Shown in pieces: positions 1 through 7,870 of a stretch of DNA of 64,000 nt. Source of the stretch: Streptomyces sp. CB01635 (GTDB taxonomy: Bacteria > Actinomycetota > Actinomycetes > Streptomycetales > Streptomycetaceae); contig NZ_NNBL01000014.1 of NCBI RefSeq assembly GCF_002803065.1, positions 1 to 64,000 of the forward strand. The letters run 5' to 3'. The notes beneath the pieces were generated by a model. It was given only the letters and a program-made list of their open reading frames with translations. It ran no database searches and was not told where the DNA came from. A program made the position numbers and the translations under genes. Within the stretch, counting starts at the first letter, position 1, and the number at the start of each line of letters is the position of its first letter.

Positions 1-18
1 ACTCCAGCCCGAACCCGC

Positions 19-1164
19 CTAACCCCCCTCCATGAACTCCCCGAGCAACCCCCGCAGCCGCCCCCACCCCCGCTCCCGCACGAACTCCCCCTCGCCCCAC
101 CGCAGTGCCGGCACCGTGACCACCCAGCCGGCCGCGTCACGTTCCAGGACATGGACCTCGGCGATGCGACGCCGACCCCTCCGGTCCCGTACGAGGTGAA
201 GAACCACCGACAGGGCCGCCGCCAACTGGCTGTGCAGGGCACCGCGATCGAGGCCGGCCGCCGTCCCGAGAGCCTCCAGGCGGGCAGGCACGTCATGGGC
301 GGCGTTCGCGTGGACCGTGCCGCAGCCCCCCTCGTGCCCCGTGTTCAACGCGGCGAGGAGCGCCACGACCTCAGGGCCCCGCACCTCGCCCACCACCAGG
401 CGGTCCGGCCGCATGCGCAGCGCCTGACGCACCAGGTCGTCCAGGGCCACGAGCCCAGCCCCTTCCTGGTTGACGGGCCGCGCCTCAAGCCGCACCACAT
501 GTGGATGGTCGGGCCGCAGCTCGGCGGAGTCCTCGGCGAGCACCACGCGCTCCCCCGGCCCCACCAGGCCGAGCAACGCGCTCAGGAGCGTCGTCTTACC
601 GGACCCCGTACCACCGCTGATCAGGAACGACAGCCGGGCATCGAGAAGGGCCCTGAGCACCCGGTCCCCGCCGGGCGGCACCGTCCCCGCCGTCACGAGC
701 TCCTCCAGCGTGAAGGCACGCGGCCGGACCACCCGCAGCGAAAGGCAGGCACAGCCGACGGCGACGGGCGGCAGGACGGCATGGAGGCGGGTCCCGTCCG
801 GCAGCCGGGCGTCCACCCACGGCCTCGCGTCGTCCAGGCGCCGCCCGGCCACCGCCGCGAGCCGTTGCGCGAGCCTCCGTACGGATGAGGTGCTCTCGAA
901 CGACACGCCCGTCAGCTCCAGGCCACCTCCCCGGTCCACCCACACCCGGTCGGGCGCGGACACCAGTACGTCGGTCACCGACGGATCGGCGAGCAAGGGC
1001 TCAAGCGGTCCCGTGCCCACGAGTTCGGAGCGCAACTTGCCGGCCGCACCCAATACTTCGGCGTCCCCGAGAAGCTTCCCTTGAGCCCGGAGCGCCTCCG
1101 CGACCCGCGCGGGGGTCGCCTCCGCGCCGTTCTCCGCGAGCCACTGCCGCACCCCGTCCAACAT
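19..1164 (-). CDS. tadA: TadA/CpaF-family secretion ATPase (Tad pilus type)
   Basis: Hexameric type II/IV secretion ATPase that would power assembly of a Tad (Flp) pilus from the cytoplasmic face of the membrane. The Walker A motif GGTGSGKTT lies near residues 184-192, followed by Walker B and the conserved arginine/histidine boxes (VVGEVRG, GHEGGCGTVHAN). About 381 aa from the ATG chosen here, the normal family length. The frame stays open 42 codons further up, to about 1290, but that stretch is a low-complexity Gly/Val/Asp/Arg repeat (VSGGVVGDDGARR type) and looks unlikely to be coding. The gene lies directly downstream of the Ssd/CpaE-like ATPase gene on the same strand, the usual order in actinobacterial tad loci. 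The rest of the locus (tadB, tadC, pilins) should lie left of the window. Confidence 0.9.
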   Translation of the reverse strand: MLDGVRQWLAENGAEATPARVAEALRAQGKLLGDAEVLGAAGKLRSELVGTGPLEPLLADPSVTDVLVSAPDRVWVDRGGGLELTGVSFESTSSVRRLAQRLAAVAGRRLDDARPWVDARLPDGTRLHAVLPPVAVGCACLSLRVVRPRAFTLEELVTAGTVPPGGDRVLRALLDARLSFLISGGTGSGKTTLLSALLGLVGPGERVVLAEDSAELRPDHPHVVRLEARPVNQEGAGLVALDDLVRQALRMRPDRLVVGEVRGPEVVALLAALNTGHEGGCGTVHANAAHDVPARLEALGTAAGLDRGALHSQLAAALSVVLHLVRDRRGRRRIAEVHVLERDAAGWVVTVPALRWGEGEFVRERGWGRLRGLLGEFMEGG

Positions 1165-1346
1165 GCGCGCGCCCACGACGCCACTCACACGCCGCGCACC
1201 GTCATCACCGACCACACCCCCGCTCACACGCCGCCCACCGTCATCACCCACCACACCGGCACTCACAGCCCACGCCCCTCGACTCGCCACACCTGCACCT
1301 CACCCGCACTCACACCCACGCCCACCCCGACATGCCGCCCCCGCTC

Positions 1347-2468
1347 TCACACCCCACCTCCCTCTGCCGCCGCAACCGGCACCCGCTCCCAAAACGCCGC
1401 GCAGAACCGCGCGAGCGGCCCCCGCGCCGCACCACCCGGCGGCAGTCCGCCCCCATCGGCCGCCGGCAGCGCGCCCTCCGCCGGAAGTTCACCGACCAGC
1501 GGAAGCCCGAGAAGCCGCGCGACCTCATCCGGATCGAGCGCGCCGGCCACACCTCCGCGCGAGGGCCCCACCACCACGCGCAGATCCCGCAGCACCATCC
1601 CCACGCCGGAGGCAACCCGCTTCGCCGCCGCGACGGCCCTCAGCTCCGGCGGCACCACAAGCAGCCCCAGATCCAGCTGGGCGAGCGCCTCGGCCGCCCC
1701 CTCGTCGACCCGGCGCGGCAGATCCACGACGACCGCGCCGCCCCGCCGTCGCGCCGCGGCCAGCACCGCCCGTACGGCTTCAGGCGGGACCGCCACCGTG
1801 TCGCCCCGATCCCAGCTCAGCACCCGCAGGGCGTGCAGCTCGGGCAGCGACTCCTCCAGCGCGCCACCCGCGACCCGTCCCCGCGACTCCGCGAACGCGG
1901 GCCACCGCATCCCTTCAGCAGCCTCCCCGCCAAGCAGCACATCGAGCCCACCGCCAAGCGGATCCGCGTCGACGAGGAGGGTGCGCCGCCCGGTCCTCGC
2001 CGAGGTCACGGCGAGTGCGCTCGCCAGCGTGGACGCCCCGGCCCCGCCTCGCCCGCCGATCACCCCGACGGTGAGCGCGGGCCTCCCCACTCCTTCGGCC
2101 ACGTCGGCGATGCGGTCCATCAGCCACTGCTCGCCGTCCGGCAGCATCAGCACATGGTCGGCACCGATCTCGACGGCCCGCCGCCACACTCCCGGATCGT
2201 CCTGGTCACGCCCCACCAGCACGACGCCACGCCGCCGCGCCACACCCCGTACCCGCTCGACCGCGTCGTCGCCGACGAGCACCAGCGGCGCCGATTCCCA
2301 GCTCCCTCTGCGCTCCGGCACCCCGTGATGGACCTCGGGCCGCGCGCCGGCCGCGGCGCACAGCCGCAGCAGGTCGTCCAGCAGATCCACGTCCTCCGTC
2401 ACGATCAGCGGTGTCCGCCGCCGCCCGTCGGCGACCGGCGCCCGGTCGCATGTGATGGCTCCCGCCAC
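1347..2468 (-). CDS. Ssd/CpaE-like septum-site/pilus localisation ATPase
   Basis: MinD/ParA-superfamily protein of the actinobacterial septum-site-determining (Ssd) or CpaE type, 373 aa. A receiver-like N-terminal region (residues 1-125) is followed by a P-loop domain with the deviant Walker A sequence GGRGGAGAST at about 138-147 and the switch motif LLVDADPLGGG. Such proteins place Tad pilus machinery or affect septation. It is the first gene of the minus-strand tad cluster and is divergent from the HAD phosphatase gene, with the 6C RNA gene in between. The ssd-6C-HAD order is also known from mycobacteria. The family call is strong; its exact cellular role in this organism is inference. Confidence 0.88.
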   Translation of the reverse strand: MAGAITCDRAPVADGRRRTPLIVTEDVDLLDDLLRLCAAAGARPEVHHGVPERRGSWESAPLVLVGDDAVERVRGVARRRGVVLVGRDQDDPGVWRRAVEIGADHVLMLPDGEQWLMDRIADVAEGVGRPALTVGVIGGRGGAGASTLASALAVTSARTGRRTLLVDADPLGGGLDVLLGGEAAEGMRWPAFAESRGRVAGGALEESLPELHALRVLSWDRGDTVAVPPEAVRAVLAAARRRGGAVVVDLPRRVDEGAAEALAQLDLGLLVVPPELRAVAAAKRVASGVGMVLRDLRVVVGPSRGGVAGALDPDEVARLLGLPLVGELPAEGALPAADGGGLPPGGAARGPLARFCAAFWERVPVAAAEGGGV

Positions 2469-2858
2469 GATTTCCGCCCCCTCGCTCGCTGTCCCACTCG
2501 CACCTGCGAGCCGGCCACTCCCCTCGCGCAGCGCAGGCCGGCCGACAGTCCTGCCGACTGCCCGACCGGCGAACGGAACCGGTAATGAACACCGGTCCCG
2601 ACTTCGCGAGTGGAATCACCGTGCAGCGATCCCGGAAATCGTGTGGATCTTGGTCAATTACTGTGGACAAGAGAGTGCTTGTGAATATCCCCATCACCCA
2701 TACCGGTGACATCACTTGTGCCATCTAGGGCGACCCCTCAACTACCCTCTCCACGCCTTCCACAGAGCAGCCTCTCGACTACGCTCGGTGACGGAGATCG
2801 GACGCGAGGAGCCGCGAGCCAGCGACTCGGCGCAGGGCGGCAACAGGGTGGAGAACGC

Positions 2859-2965
2859 AAAAGTCCGGACCCAAAGTGGGTCCGGACATGCGACGACCCC
2901 CGCCGGGGGGGAGAGCGGGGGTCGTCCCCACGGTCCGACTCGGGGGGGGAGGAGCCAGACCGGGT
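2859..2965 (-). ncRNA. 6C small RNA (Rfam 6C family)
   Basis: Read on the minus strand there are two C-rich-loop hairpins and then an intrinsic terminator. Hairpin 1 pairs 2952-2961 with 2932-2941 (10 bp, two G-U pairs) and has a loop with eight consecutive C. Hairpin 2 pairs 2915-2926 with 2892-2903 (12 perfect bp) and has a loop with seven C. The terminator pairs GTCCGGACCCA with TGGGTCCGGAC (2863-2887) and is followed by TTTT. Two hairpins each with at least six loop cytosines define the actinobacterial 6C RNA. Its place between ssd and a HAD-phosphatase gene matches mycobacterial B11/6C. The 5' end is not fixed. A weak promoter-like pair (TTTGCC, 16 bp, TACACC on the minus strand, 3025-2998) would start the RNA near 2991. 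Confidence 0.9.
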
Positions 2966-3062
2966 TAGCACGGTCGCGAACGATCCGTGACTTCCATGGT
3001 GTACCCGAGAGCCTTCTCAGGCAAACCCACGCGCCAAAGCTTACGCCGAATGGTGGGCGCCT

Positions 3063-3908
3063 ATGCTCGAGCTCGTGGAAAACCACTCCTTGACGCACTC
3101 GATGCCCCGCACAGCCGCGTTCTTTGACCTGGACAAGACGGTCATTGCGAAGTCGAGCACGCTCACCTTCAGCAAGTCGTTCTACCAAGGCGGGCTGATC
3201 AACCGCAGGGCGGTGCTGCGGACCGCGTACGCGCAGTTCGTGTTCCTCGCCGGCGGCGCCGACCACGACCAGATGGAGCGGATGCGCTCGTACCTCTCGG
3301 CACTCTGCCGCGGATGGAACGTGCAGCAGGTGAAGGAGATCGTCGCCGAGACGCTCCACGACCTGATCGACCCGATCATCTACGACGAGGCCGCGTCGCT
3401 CATCGAGGAGCACCACACCGCCGGGCGCGACGTGGTGATCGTCTCCACGTCCGGCGCGGAGGTCGTCGAGCCGATCGGCGAACTCCTCGGCGCGGACCGT
3501 GTGGTGGCCACGCGCATGGTCGTCGGCGACGACGGTTGCTTCACGGGTGAGGTGGAGTACTACGCGTACGGGCCGACGAAGGCGGAGGCGATCGAGGAGC
3601 TCGCGCGGTCCGAGGGGTATGACCTCTCGCGCTGCTACGCGTACAGCGACTCGGCGACCGATGTGCCGATGCTGAAGTCCGTCGGCCACCCCTTCGCGGT
3701 CAATCCGGACCGGGCGCTGCGCCGTGAGGCCATCGCGCGAGAGTGGCCGATTCTCGACTTCAACCGGCCCGTCCGGCTCAAGCAGCGACTGCCCTCTCTG
3801 TCCGCACCGTCGCGGCCGGCCCTCGTCGTCGCCGCCGCTGTCGGCGCCGCTGCGGCGACCGCGGGCCTGGTCTGGTACGCCAGCCGCCGACGCGCCACGG
3901 TCAGCTGA
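3063..3908 (+). CDS. HAD-IB family phosphatase (SerB-like) with C-terminal membrane segment
   Basis: Haloacid-dehalogenase-type phosphohydrolase, 281 aa. HAD motif I is FFDLDKT (nucleophile D22, acid/base D24), motif II is VIVSTSG, and motif IV is the acidic YSDSATDVPML. The last 30 residues form one hydrophobic helix rich in Ala/Val followed by SRRRA, so the protein is probably tail-anchored. Homologues have been labelled morphological-differentiation-associated; the substrate is unknown. The start is ambiguous: ATG 3063, GTG 3075 and ATG 3105 all precede the motif and none has a good ribosome binding site. A short palindrome, CGGTCAGCTGACCG, overlaps the stop codon and is followed by GCCTTTTTA, a weak intrinsic terminator. 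Confidence 0.9.
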   Translation: MLELVENHSLTHSMPRTAAFFDLDKTVIAKSSTLTFSKSFYQGGLINRRAVLRTAYAQFVFLAGGADHDQMERMRSYLSALCRGWNVQQVKEIVAETLHDLIDPIIYDEAASLIEEHHTAGRDVVIVSTSGAEVVEPIGELLGADRVVATRMVVGDDGCFTGEVEYYAYGPTKAEAIEELARSEGYDLSRCYAYSDSATDVPMLKSVGHPFAVNPDRALRREAIAREWPILDFNRPVRLKQRLPSLSAPSRPALVVAAAVGAAAATAGLVWYASRRRATVS

Positions 3909-3979
3909 CCGGCCTTTTTATGCGGGCCCGCCGCACGGTCGCGGAACAAACCCGTCATCCGGCCGCCCGTTTCGCCCCT

Positions 3980-4245
3980 AATTGAACGTAAAAGTAAAGA
4001 AGTACGGCCAGGGGTTTCGCTTCCTCCCTACCTGGAGTACAAATAAGGCAACGGCCCGCGAGACCAAGGGACATCCGAGAGGATCACCTTAAAACGCAAC
4101 CAAGGCCCCACGGACCGAGCATGAACACCAGGCACCCACGCGACGTCGACCCGTCGATTACGGGCCAGCCGCACCAGGCCACGGGCTAAGTTCCCGACCT
4201 GATGGGCAATTTTCGAGGACGCTTGGTAACCAGGTGAACATGCCA
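3980..4245. ncRNA. candidate 6S-like RNA region (orientation unresolved)
   Basis: This 400-bp gap between the HAD gene and the Fic-fold gene has no credible ORF and is richer in A/T than its neighbours. By position it corresponds to the spot where a 6S-like RNA (scr3559) has been described in S. coelicolor; I recall this from the literature and did not check it. On the minus strand a CCAG/GGG...CCC/CTGG stem-loop (about 4011-4035) is followed by the T-rich stretch TACTTCTTTACTTTTACG, terminator-like. Segments GGCCCG and CGGGCC about 120 nt apart could close a long stem. I could not derive a convincing 6S bubble, so this is a placement by synteny. Confidence 0.35.
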
Positions 4246-4273
4246 GCGGCGGTACGAGGACTCGTACCGCCGC
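4246..4273. terminator. hairpin terminator of the Fic-fold gene
   Basis: GCGGCGGTACGAG pairs perfectly with CTCGTACCGCCGC around a 2-nt centre, 40 nt past the stop codon of the minus-strand Fic-fold gene. There is no T-run on either side, as is common for Streptomyces terminators. Confidence 0.6.
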
Positions 4274-4312
4274 AACCCTGTTCAGGGCCTTTCCAGGAAC
4301 CCGTTACGGCGC

Positions 4313-5137
4313 CTACGCCGCTCCGCGCTGGAGCGCCTCGCACACCGCCGTCGACTCTCTGACGCCGAGCTCCACGGACCGCCCGCAGTGCGCGATCCAC
4401 GCGGCAACCCCTTCCGGGGTGCCCGACACATAGCCCTCGAGTGCGGCCAGATAGTCGGCGCGACCCTGCTCCGCATGCCCCACCTCGGCCGGACAGATCG
4501 ACTTCGGGTCGAGACCGCTGCCCACCAGGACGATGCGCTCGGCCGCGCGCGCGACCAGCCCGTTGTGCGACCCGAAGGGCCGAAGTGCGAGCAGTTCGCC
4601 GTGCACGACCGCCGCGGTGACCAGTGCCGGGGCCGAGCCACCCGCGATGATCAGCCCCGAGAGCCCTTCGAGCCGGCCCGCCACTTCCTGCGCATCCGGC
4701 AGCGGCAGCTCGACCAGCGGCTCGTCGACCGGCTCGCCACCCTGCCGGGGGCGCCCCACCGTGTCGCCGTTGTCGGCGGCCGCCACGAGGTGCAGACGTG
4801 CGAGCACCCGCAGTGGGGACTGCCGCCAGATCGACAGGAGCTGGCCCGCCTCCGCCGTCAGCCGCAGGGCGGCGCCCACGGTGCGCGCCTCCTCGTCCCC
4901 GCCCGCGCCGCTGAAGTCGGAGCGCCTGCGCACCTCTTCGAGCGGCCAGTCGGCACCGGACAGCGCCGCACTGCCGCGCGCGCCGCGCAGCGCGGCTTCG
5001 GAGGTGACGGCATGGCTGCGACGCCGCATGACCCGGTGGCCGTAGACCCGGTCCACGGCCTTGCGCACGGAGTCCACGGAGTCGGCCACGCCCGGAAGGG
5101 CCCCGAGGGCGGCAAGGGGGTCGGCTGTCGTACTCAT
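4313..5137 (-). CDS. Fic/DOC-fold protein with altered active-site motif
   Basis: 274 aa from ATG 5137, chosen because the upstream extension is not conserved-looking. Residues around LRPFGSHNGLVAR align by eye with the Fic signature HPFxxGNGRxxR, but the catalytic His is replaced by Arg and the GNGR core reads SHNGL. AMP-transferase activity is therefore doubtful. The helical region before it (VTAAVVHGELLALRPF) matches the Fic core helix. Orthologues in this syntenic spot are often listed as oxidoreductase, for which I see no dinucleotide-binding motif. It is divergent from the CooC-like ATPase gene with about 100 bp between, so the two may share a control region. Function unknown. Confidence 0.8.
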   Translation of the reverse strand: MSTTADPLAALGALPGVADSVDSVRKAVDRVYGHRVMRRRSHAVTSEAALRGARGSAALSGADWPLEEVRRRSDFSGAGGDEEARTVGAALRLTAEAGQLLSIWRQSPLRVLARLHLVAAADNGDTVGRPRQGGEPVDEPLVELPLPDAQEVAGRLEGLSGLIIAGGSAPALVTAAVVHGELLALRPFGSHNGLVARAAERIVLVGSGLDPKSICPAEVGHAEQGRADYLAALEGYVSGTPEGVAAWIAHCGRSVELGVRESTAVCEALQRGAA

Positions 5138-5238
5138 GGGTACGACCCTACGCAGTCCAGGGCCCCGCCCCACGAAGGAGTGGTCTTCTTCACGCAGGAC
5201 GGACACGAACAGCGACCACCCCACTACCCTTGGTGAAC

Positions 5239-6219
5239 ATGAAGATCGCTTTCGTGGGGAAGGGCGGCAGCGGGAAGACCACGCTGTCCTCGCTCTTCGT
5301 CCGTCACCTCGCCGCCATGGGCGCCCCGGTCATCGCGGTGGACGCCGACATCAACCAGCACCTGGGGCCCGCGCTGGGGCTCGACGACGACCAGGCGGCC
5401 GAACTGCCCGCCATGGGCGCACGCCTCCCCCTCATCAAGGACTACCTGCGCGGCTCGAATCCACGGATCGCCTCCGCGGACACGATGATCAAGACGACCC
5501 CGCCCGGCGAGGGCTCGCGCCTTCTGCGGGTACGTGAGAACAACCCGGTGTACGACGCGTGTGCCCGACCCGTGGAACTCGACGGCGGGGCCGTGCGTTT
5601 GATGGTCACGGGCCCCTTCACCGAAGCCGACCTCGGTGTCTCCTGCTACCACTCCAAGACCGGAGCGGTGGAGCTGTGTCTGAACCATCTCGTCGACGGC
5701 CGCGACGAGTACGTGGTCGTCGACATGACCGCAGGCTCGGACTCCTTCGCCTCCGGCATGTTCACCCGCTTCGACATGACGTTCCTCGTCGCCGAGCCGA
5801 CGCGCAAGGGAGTCTCGGTCTACCGCCAGTACAAGGAGTACGCACGGGACTTCGGCATCACACTGAAGGTCGTGGGGAACAAGGTGCAGGGCCAGGATGA
5901 CCTCGACTTCCTCCGCGCACAGGTGGGAGACGACCTGCTCGTCACCGTCGGGCACTCCGACTGGGTACGCGCCATGGAGAAGGGCCGCCCTCCCCGGTTC
6001 GACCTCCTGGAGGAGCCCAACGCGGCCGCCCTGCGCACGCTCCGGTCCGCCGCGGACGCGGCCTACGCGGGCCGCGACTGGGAGCGCTACACACGCCAGA
6101 TGGTCCACTTCCACCTGAAGAACGCGCAGAGTTGGGGCAACGCGAAGACGGGCGCCGACCTGGCGGCCCAGGTCGACCCCGCCTTCGTCCTCCAGGAGAG
6201 CGTGGCCGCCACCGCCTGA
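5239..6219 (+). CDS. CooC/MinD-type P-loop ATPase
   Basis: 326 aa, cytosolic SIMIBI-class NTPase. The N-terminus is MKIAFVGKGGSGKTTLSS with a deviant Walker A (GKGGSGKT), then AVDADINQHL (switch region) and VVDMTAGSD (Walker B). The nearest family is CooC-like nickel/carbon-monoxide-dehydrogenase accessory ATPases, but no CODH or nickel enzyme gene lies nearby, so that role is not supported by context. ATG 5239 is used because it begins exactly at the conserved MKIAFVGKGG; in-frame TTG 5230 and GTG 5233 are alternatives. No clear ribosome binding site is visible, so a leaderless transcript is possible. Confidence 0.85.
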   Translation: MKIAFVGKGGSGKTTLSSLFVRHLAAMGAPVIAVDADINQHLGPALGLDDDQAAELPAMGARLPLIKDYLRGSNPRIASADTMIKTTPPGEGSRLLRVRENNPVYDACARPVELDGGAVRLMVTGPFTEADLGVSCYHSKTGAVELCLNHLVDGRDEYVVVDMTAGSDSFASGMFTRFDMTFLVAEPTRKGVSVYRQYKEYARDFGITLKVVGNKVQGQDDLDFLRAQVGDDLLVTVGHSDWVRAMEKGRPPRFDLLEEPNAAALRTLRSAADAAYAGRDWERYTRQMVHFHLKNAQSWGNAKTGADLAAQVDPAFVLQESVAATA

Positions 6220-6248
6220 CCGGCACGGCCACGCCCGACAGTGCTCGG

Positions 6249-7523
6249 CTACCGCTTCACCGCCGGCGCTCCCGGTACCCCCTTGGGTGCCGGGGCGGGG
6301 CTGATCGACATGAAGGATGCCCAGCCCTGCTTGGGGGCCTGGCCGACACCCAGCTTGGTGAGCCGGTCCAGGGTCTTCGGGTCCTGGGCGTCCAGCCAGT
6401 CGGCGAGCCGGCGGAGGGAGACGCAGCGCACCTCGGGCTTGTTGCACACGGCGTGGACGGTCTCGTCGACGGCGCGCATGTAGCTGCCGCCGTTCCAGGA
6501 CTCGAAGTGGTTGCCGATGACCAGCGGCGCGCGGTTGCCTTTGTAGGCGCGGTCGAAGCCTTGAAGGAGGCTGTCGCGCATCTCGTCACCCCAGAACTCC
6601 TGCTTGTCGGCGTCGCCCTGGGTCGCGGCGCCCGACCGGTTGATCATGAAGTTGTAGTCCATGGTGAGCTGCTCGTCCTTGTGCCCGGGGAACGGGACGA
6701 GCTGCATCGACAGGTCCCACAGACCGTCGTCCTTGTCGGGCCAGACCTGGTCGTTGACGCCGCTGGTGTCATAGCGGAAGCCGAGGTCGTGGGCCGCTCG
6801 CCGGAAGTTCTTCTGGCCCTCCAGGCACGGGGTGCGGGCGCCGATGAGTTCCTTGTCGTAGTCGAAGGGGAGCGGGGCCGCGTTCTTCATGCCCGCGTTC
6901 GTCTTCCAGGACTTCACGAAGTACTTGGCCTGGCGGACCTAGTCCTTCCAGTCATCCACCGACCACTCGCCGACGCCGCCGCCCTTGCCGCAGAAGTGGC
7001 CGTTGAAGTGCGTGCCGATCTCGTTGCCCTCGAGCCAGGCGCCGCGGAGCTGGTCCACGGTGTCCTTGATCCCCTGCTCGTCATTGAAGCCGACCTCCGA
7101 GCTGCCCGGTGAGCGCCGCGGCGGCCGGTAGAAGTCGCGCTTCTCCTCCGGGAGCATGTACACGCCGCTGAGGAAGTACGTCATCGTCGCGTTGTTCTCC
7201 CTGGCGACCTTGCGGAAGTGCGAGAACAGCTTCCGGCCGTCCTCCCCCGCGCCGCCCCAGGAGAACACCACGAACTGCGGCAGCTTCTGGCCGGCCTTCA
7301 GGCGCTCGGCCTTCGGCAGACGCGGCTGACCTCCGGCGAAGGCGGTCGAGCCGTCCTCGATCAGCCGAATCGCGCTTCCCGGCGCGGGGGCGGCCTCCTT
7401 CGGGCCGGGAGCGCCCTTCTGGGGACCGGTCGCCTGGTGGTCACGGATCGCGCAACCGGACAGGACTGCTGCACACGCCGCGGCGACGGTGAAGCTCGCG
7501 GCCAGCTTCTTGGTGGCGGCCAT
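6249..7523 (-). pseudogene. polysaccharide deacetylase-like lipoprotein gene split by an in-frame amber codon
   Basis: One long minus-strand frame of 425 codons is interrupted by a single TAG at 6941-6939. The first half (7523-6942, 193 aa) starts with a lipoprotein signal (MAATKKL...VLSGCAIRD, lipobox LSGC) and contains the NodB-like start VVFSWGGAGEDG and the metal-site region EIGTHFNGHFC. The second half continues in the same frame (VRQAKYFVKSWKTNAG ... ARTPCL ... GFRYDTSG) with normal codon use to 6249. Nothing is missing and no frameshift is needed, so this is a point nonsense change, a sequencing error or readthrough. An intact protein would be an outer-surface deacetylase of a cell-wall or capsule sugar. 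The DWKD-stop-VRQ junction lies inside a helix next to the active-site half, so the short product should be inactive. Confidence 0.85.
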
Positions 7524-7870
7524 GTCCGACCACCTTTTTCCTTGGGTCTCTTCGGCTCGGATCTCTTCACGTCAGCGCGGGACCAATGTGGTGAAATGCC
7601 GCATTTATCAACGGCGCCGCCAACGTCGCACGAGGCCCAGGGAAGGATTAATACGACAAGCCAAAGAAAGCCCCTATTCACCCATTGAGGTGAACCGATG
7701 CCCCATTTGACCCGAAAACCCGTCCACAACCTTTACTCTGCATTACTATCCATTTACCGAGAGTTGATTTATCCCGCCGCTGCACGCCGTGATCCACGGC
7801 CGCGACCCTGCCCCGCCACAGACGGGGCCCCTCGTTCCGCGACCGCGCTGCCCCGGAGGAGACGGGAAAC

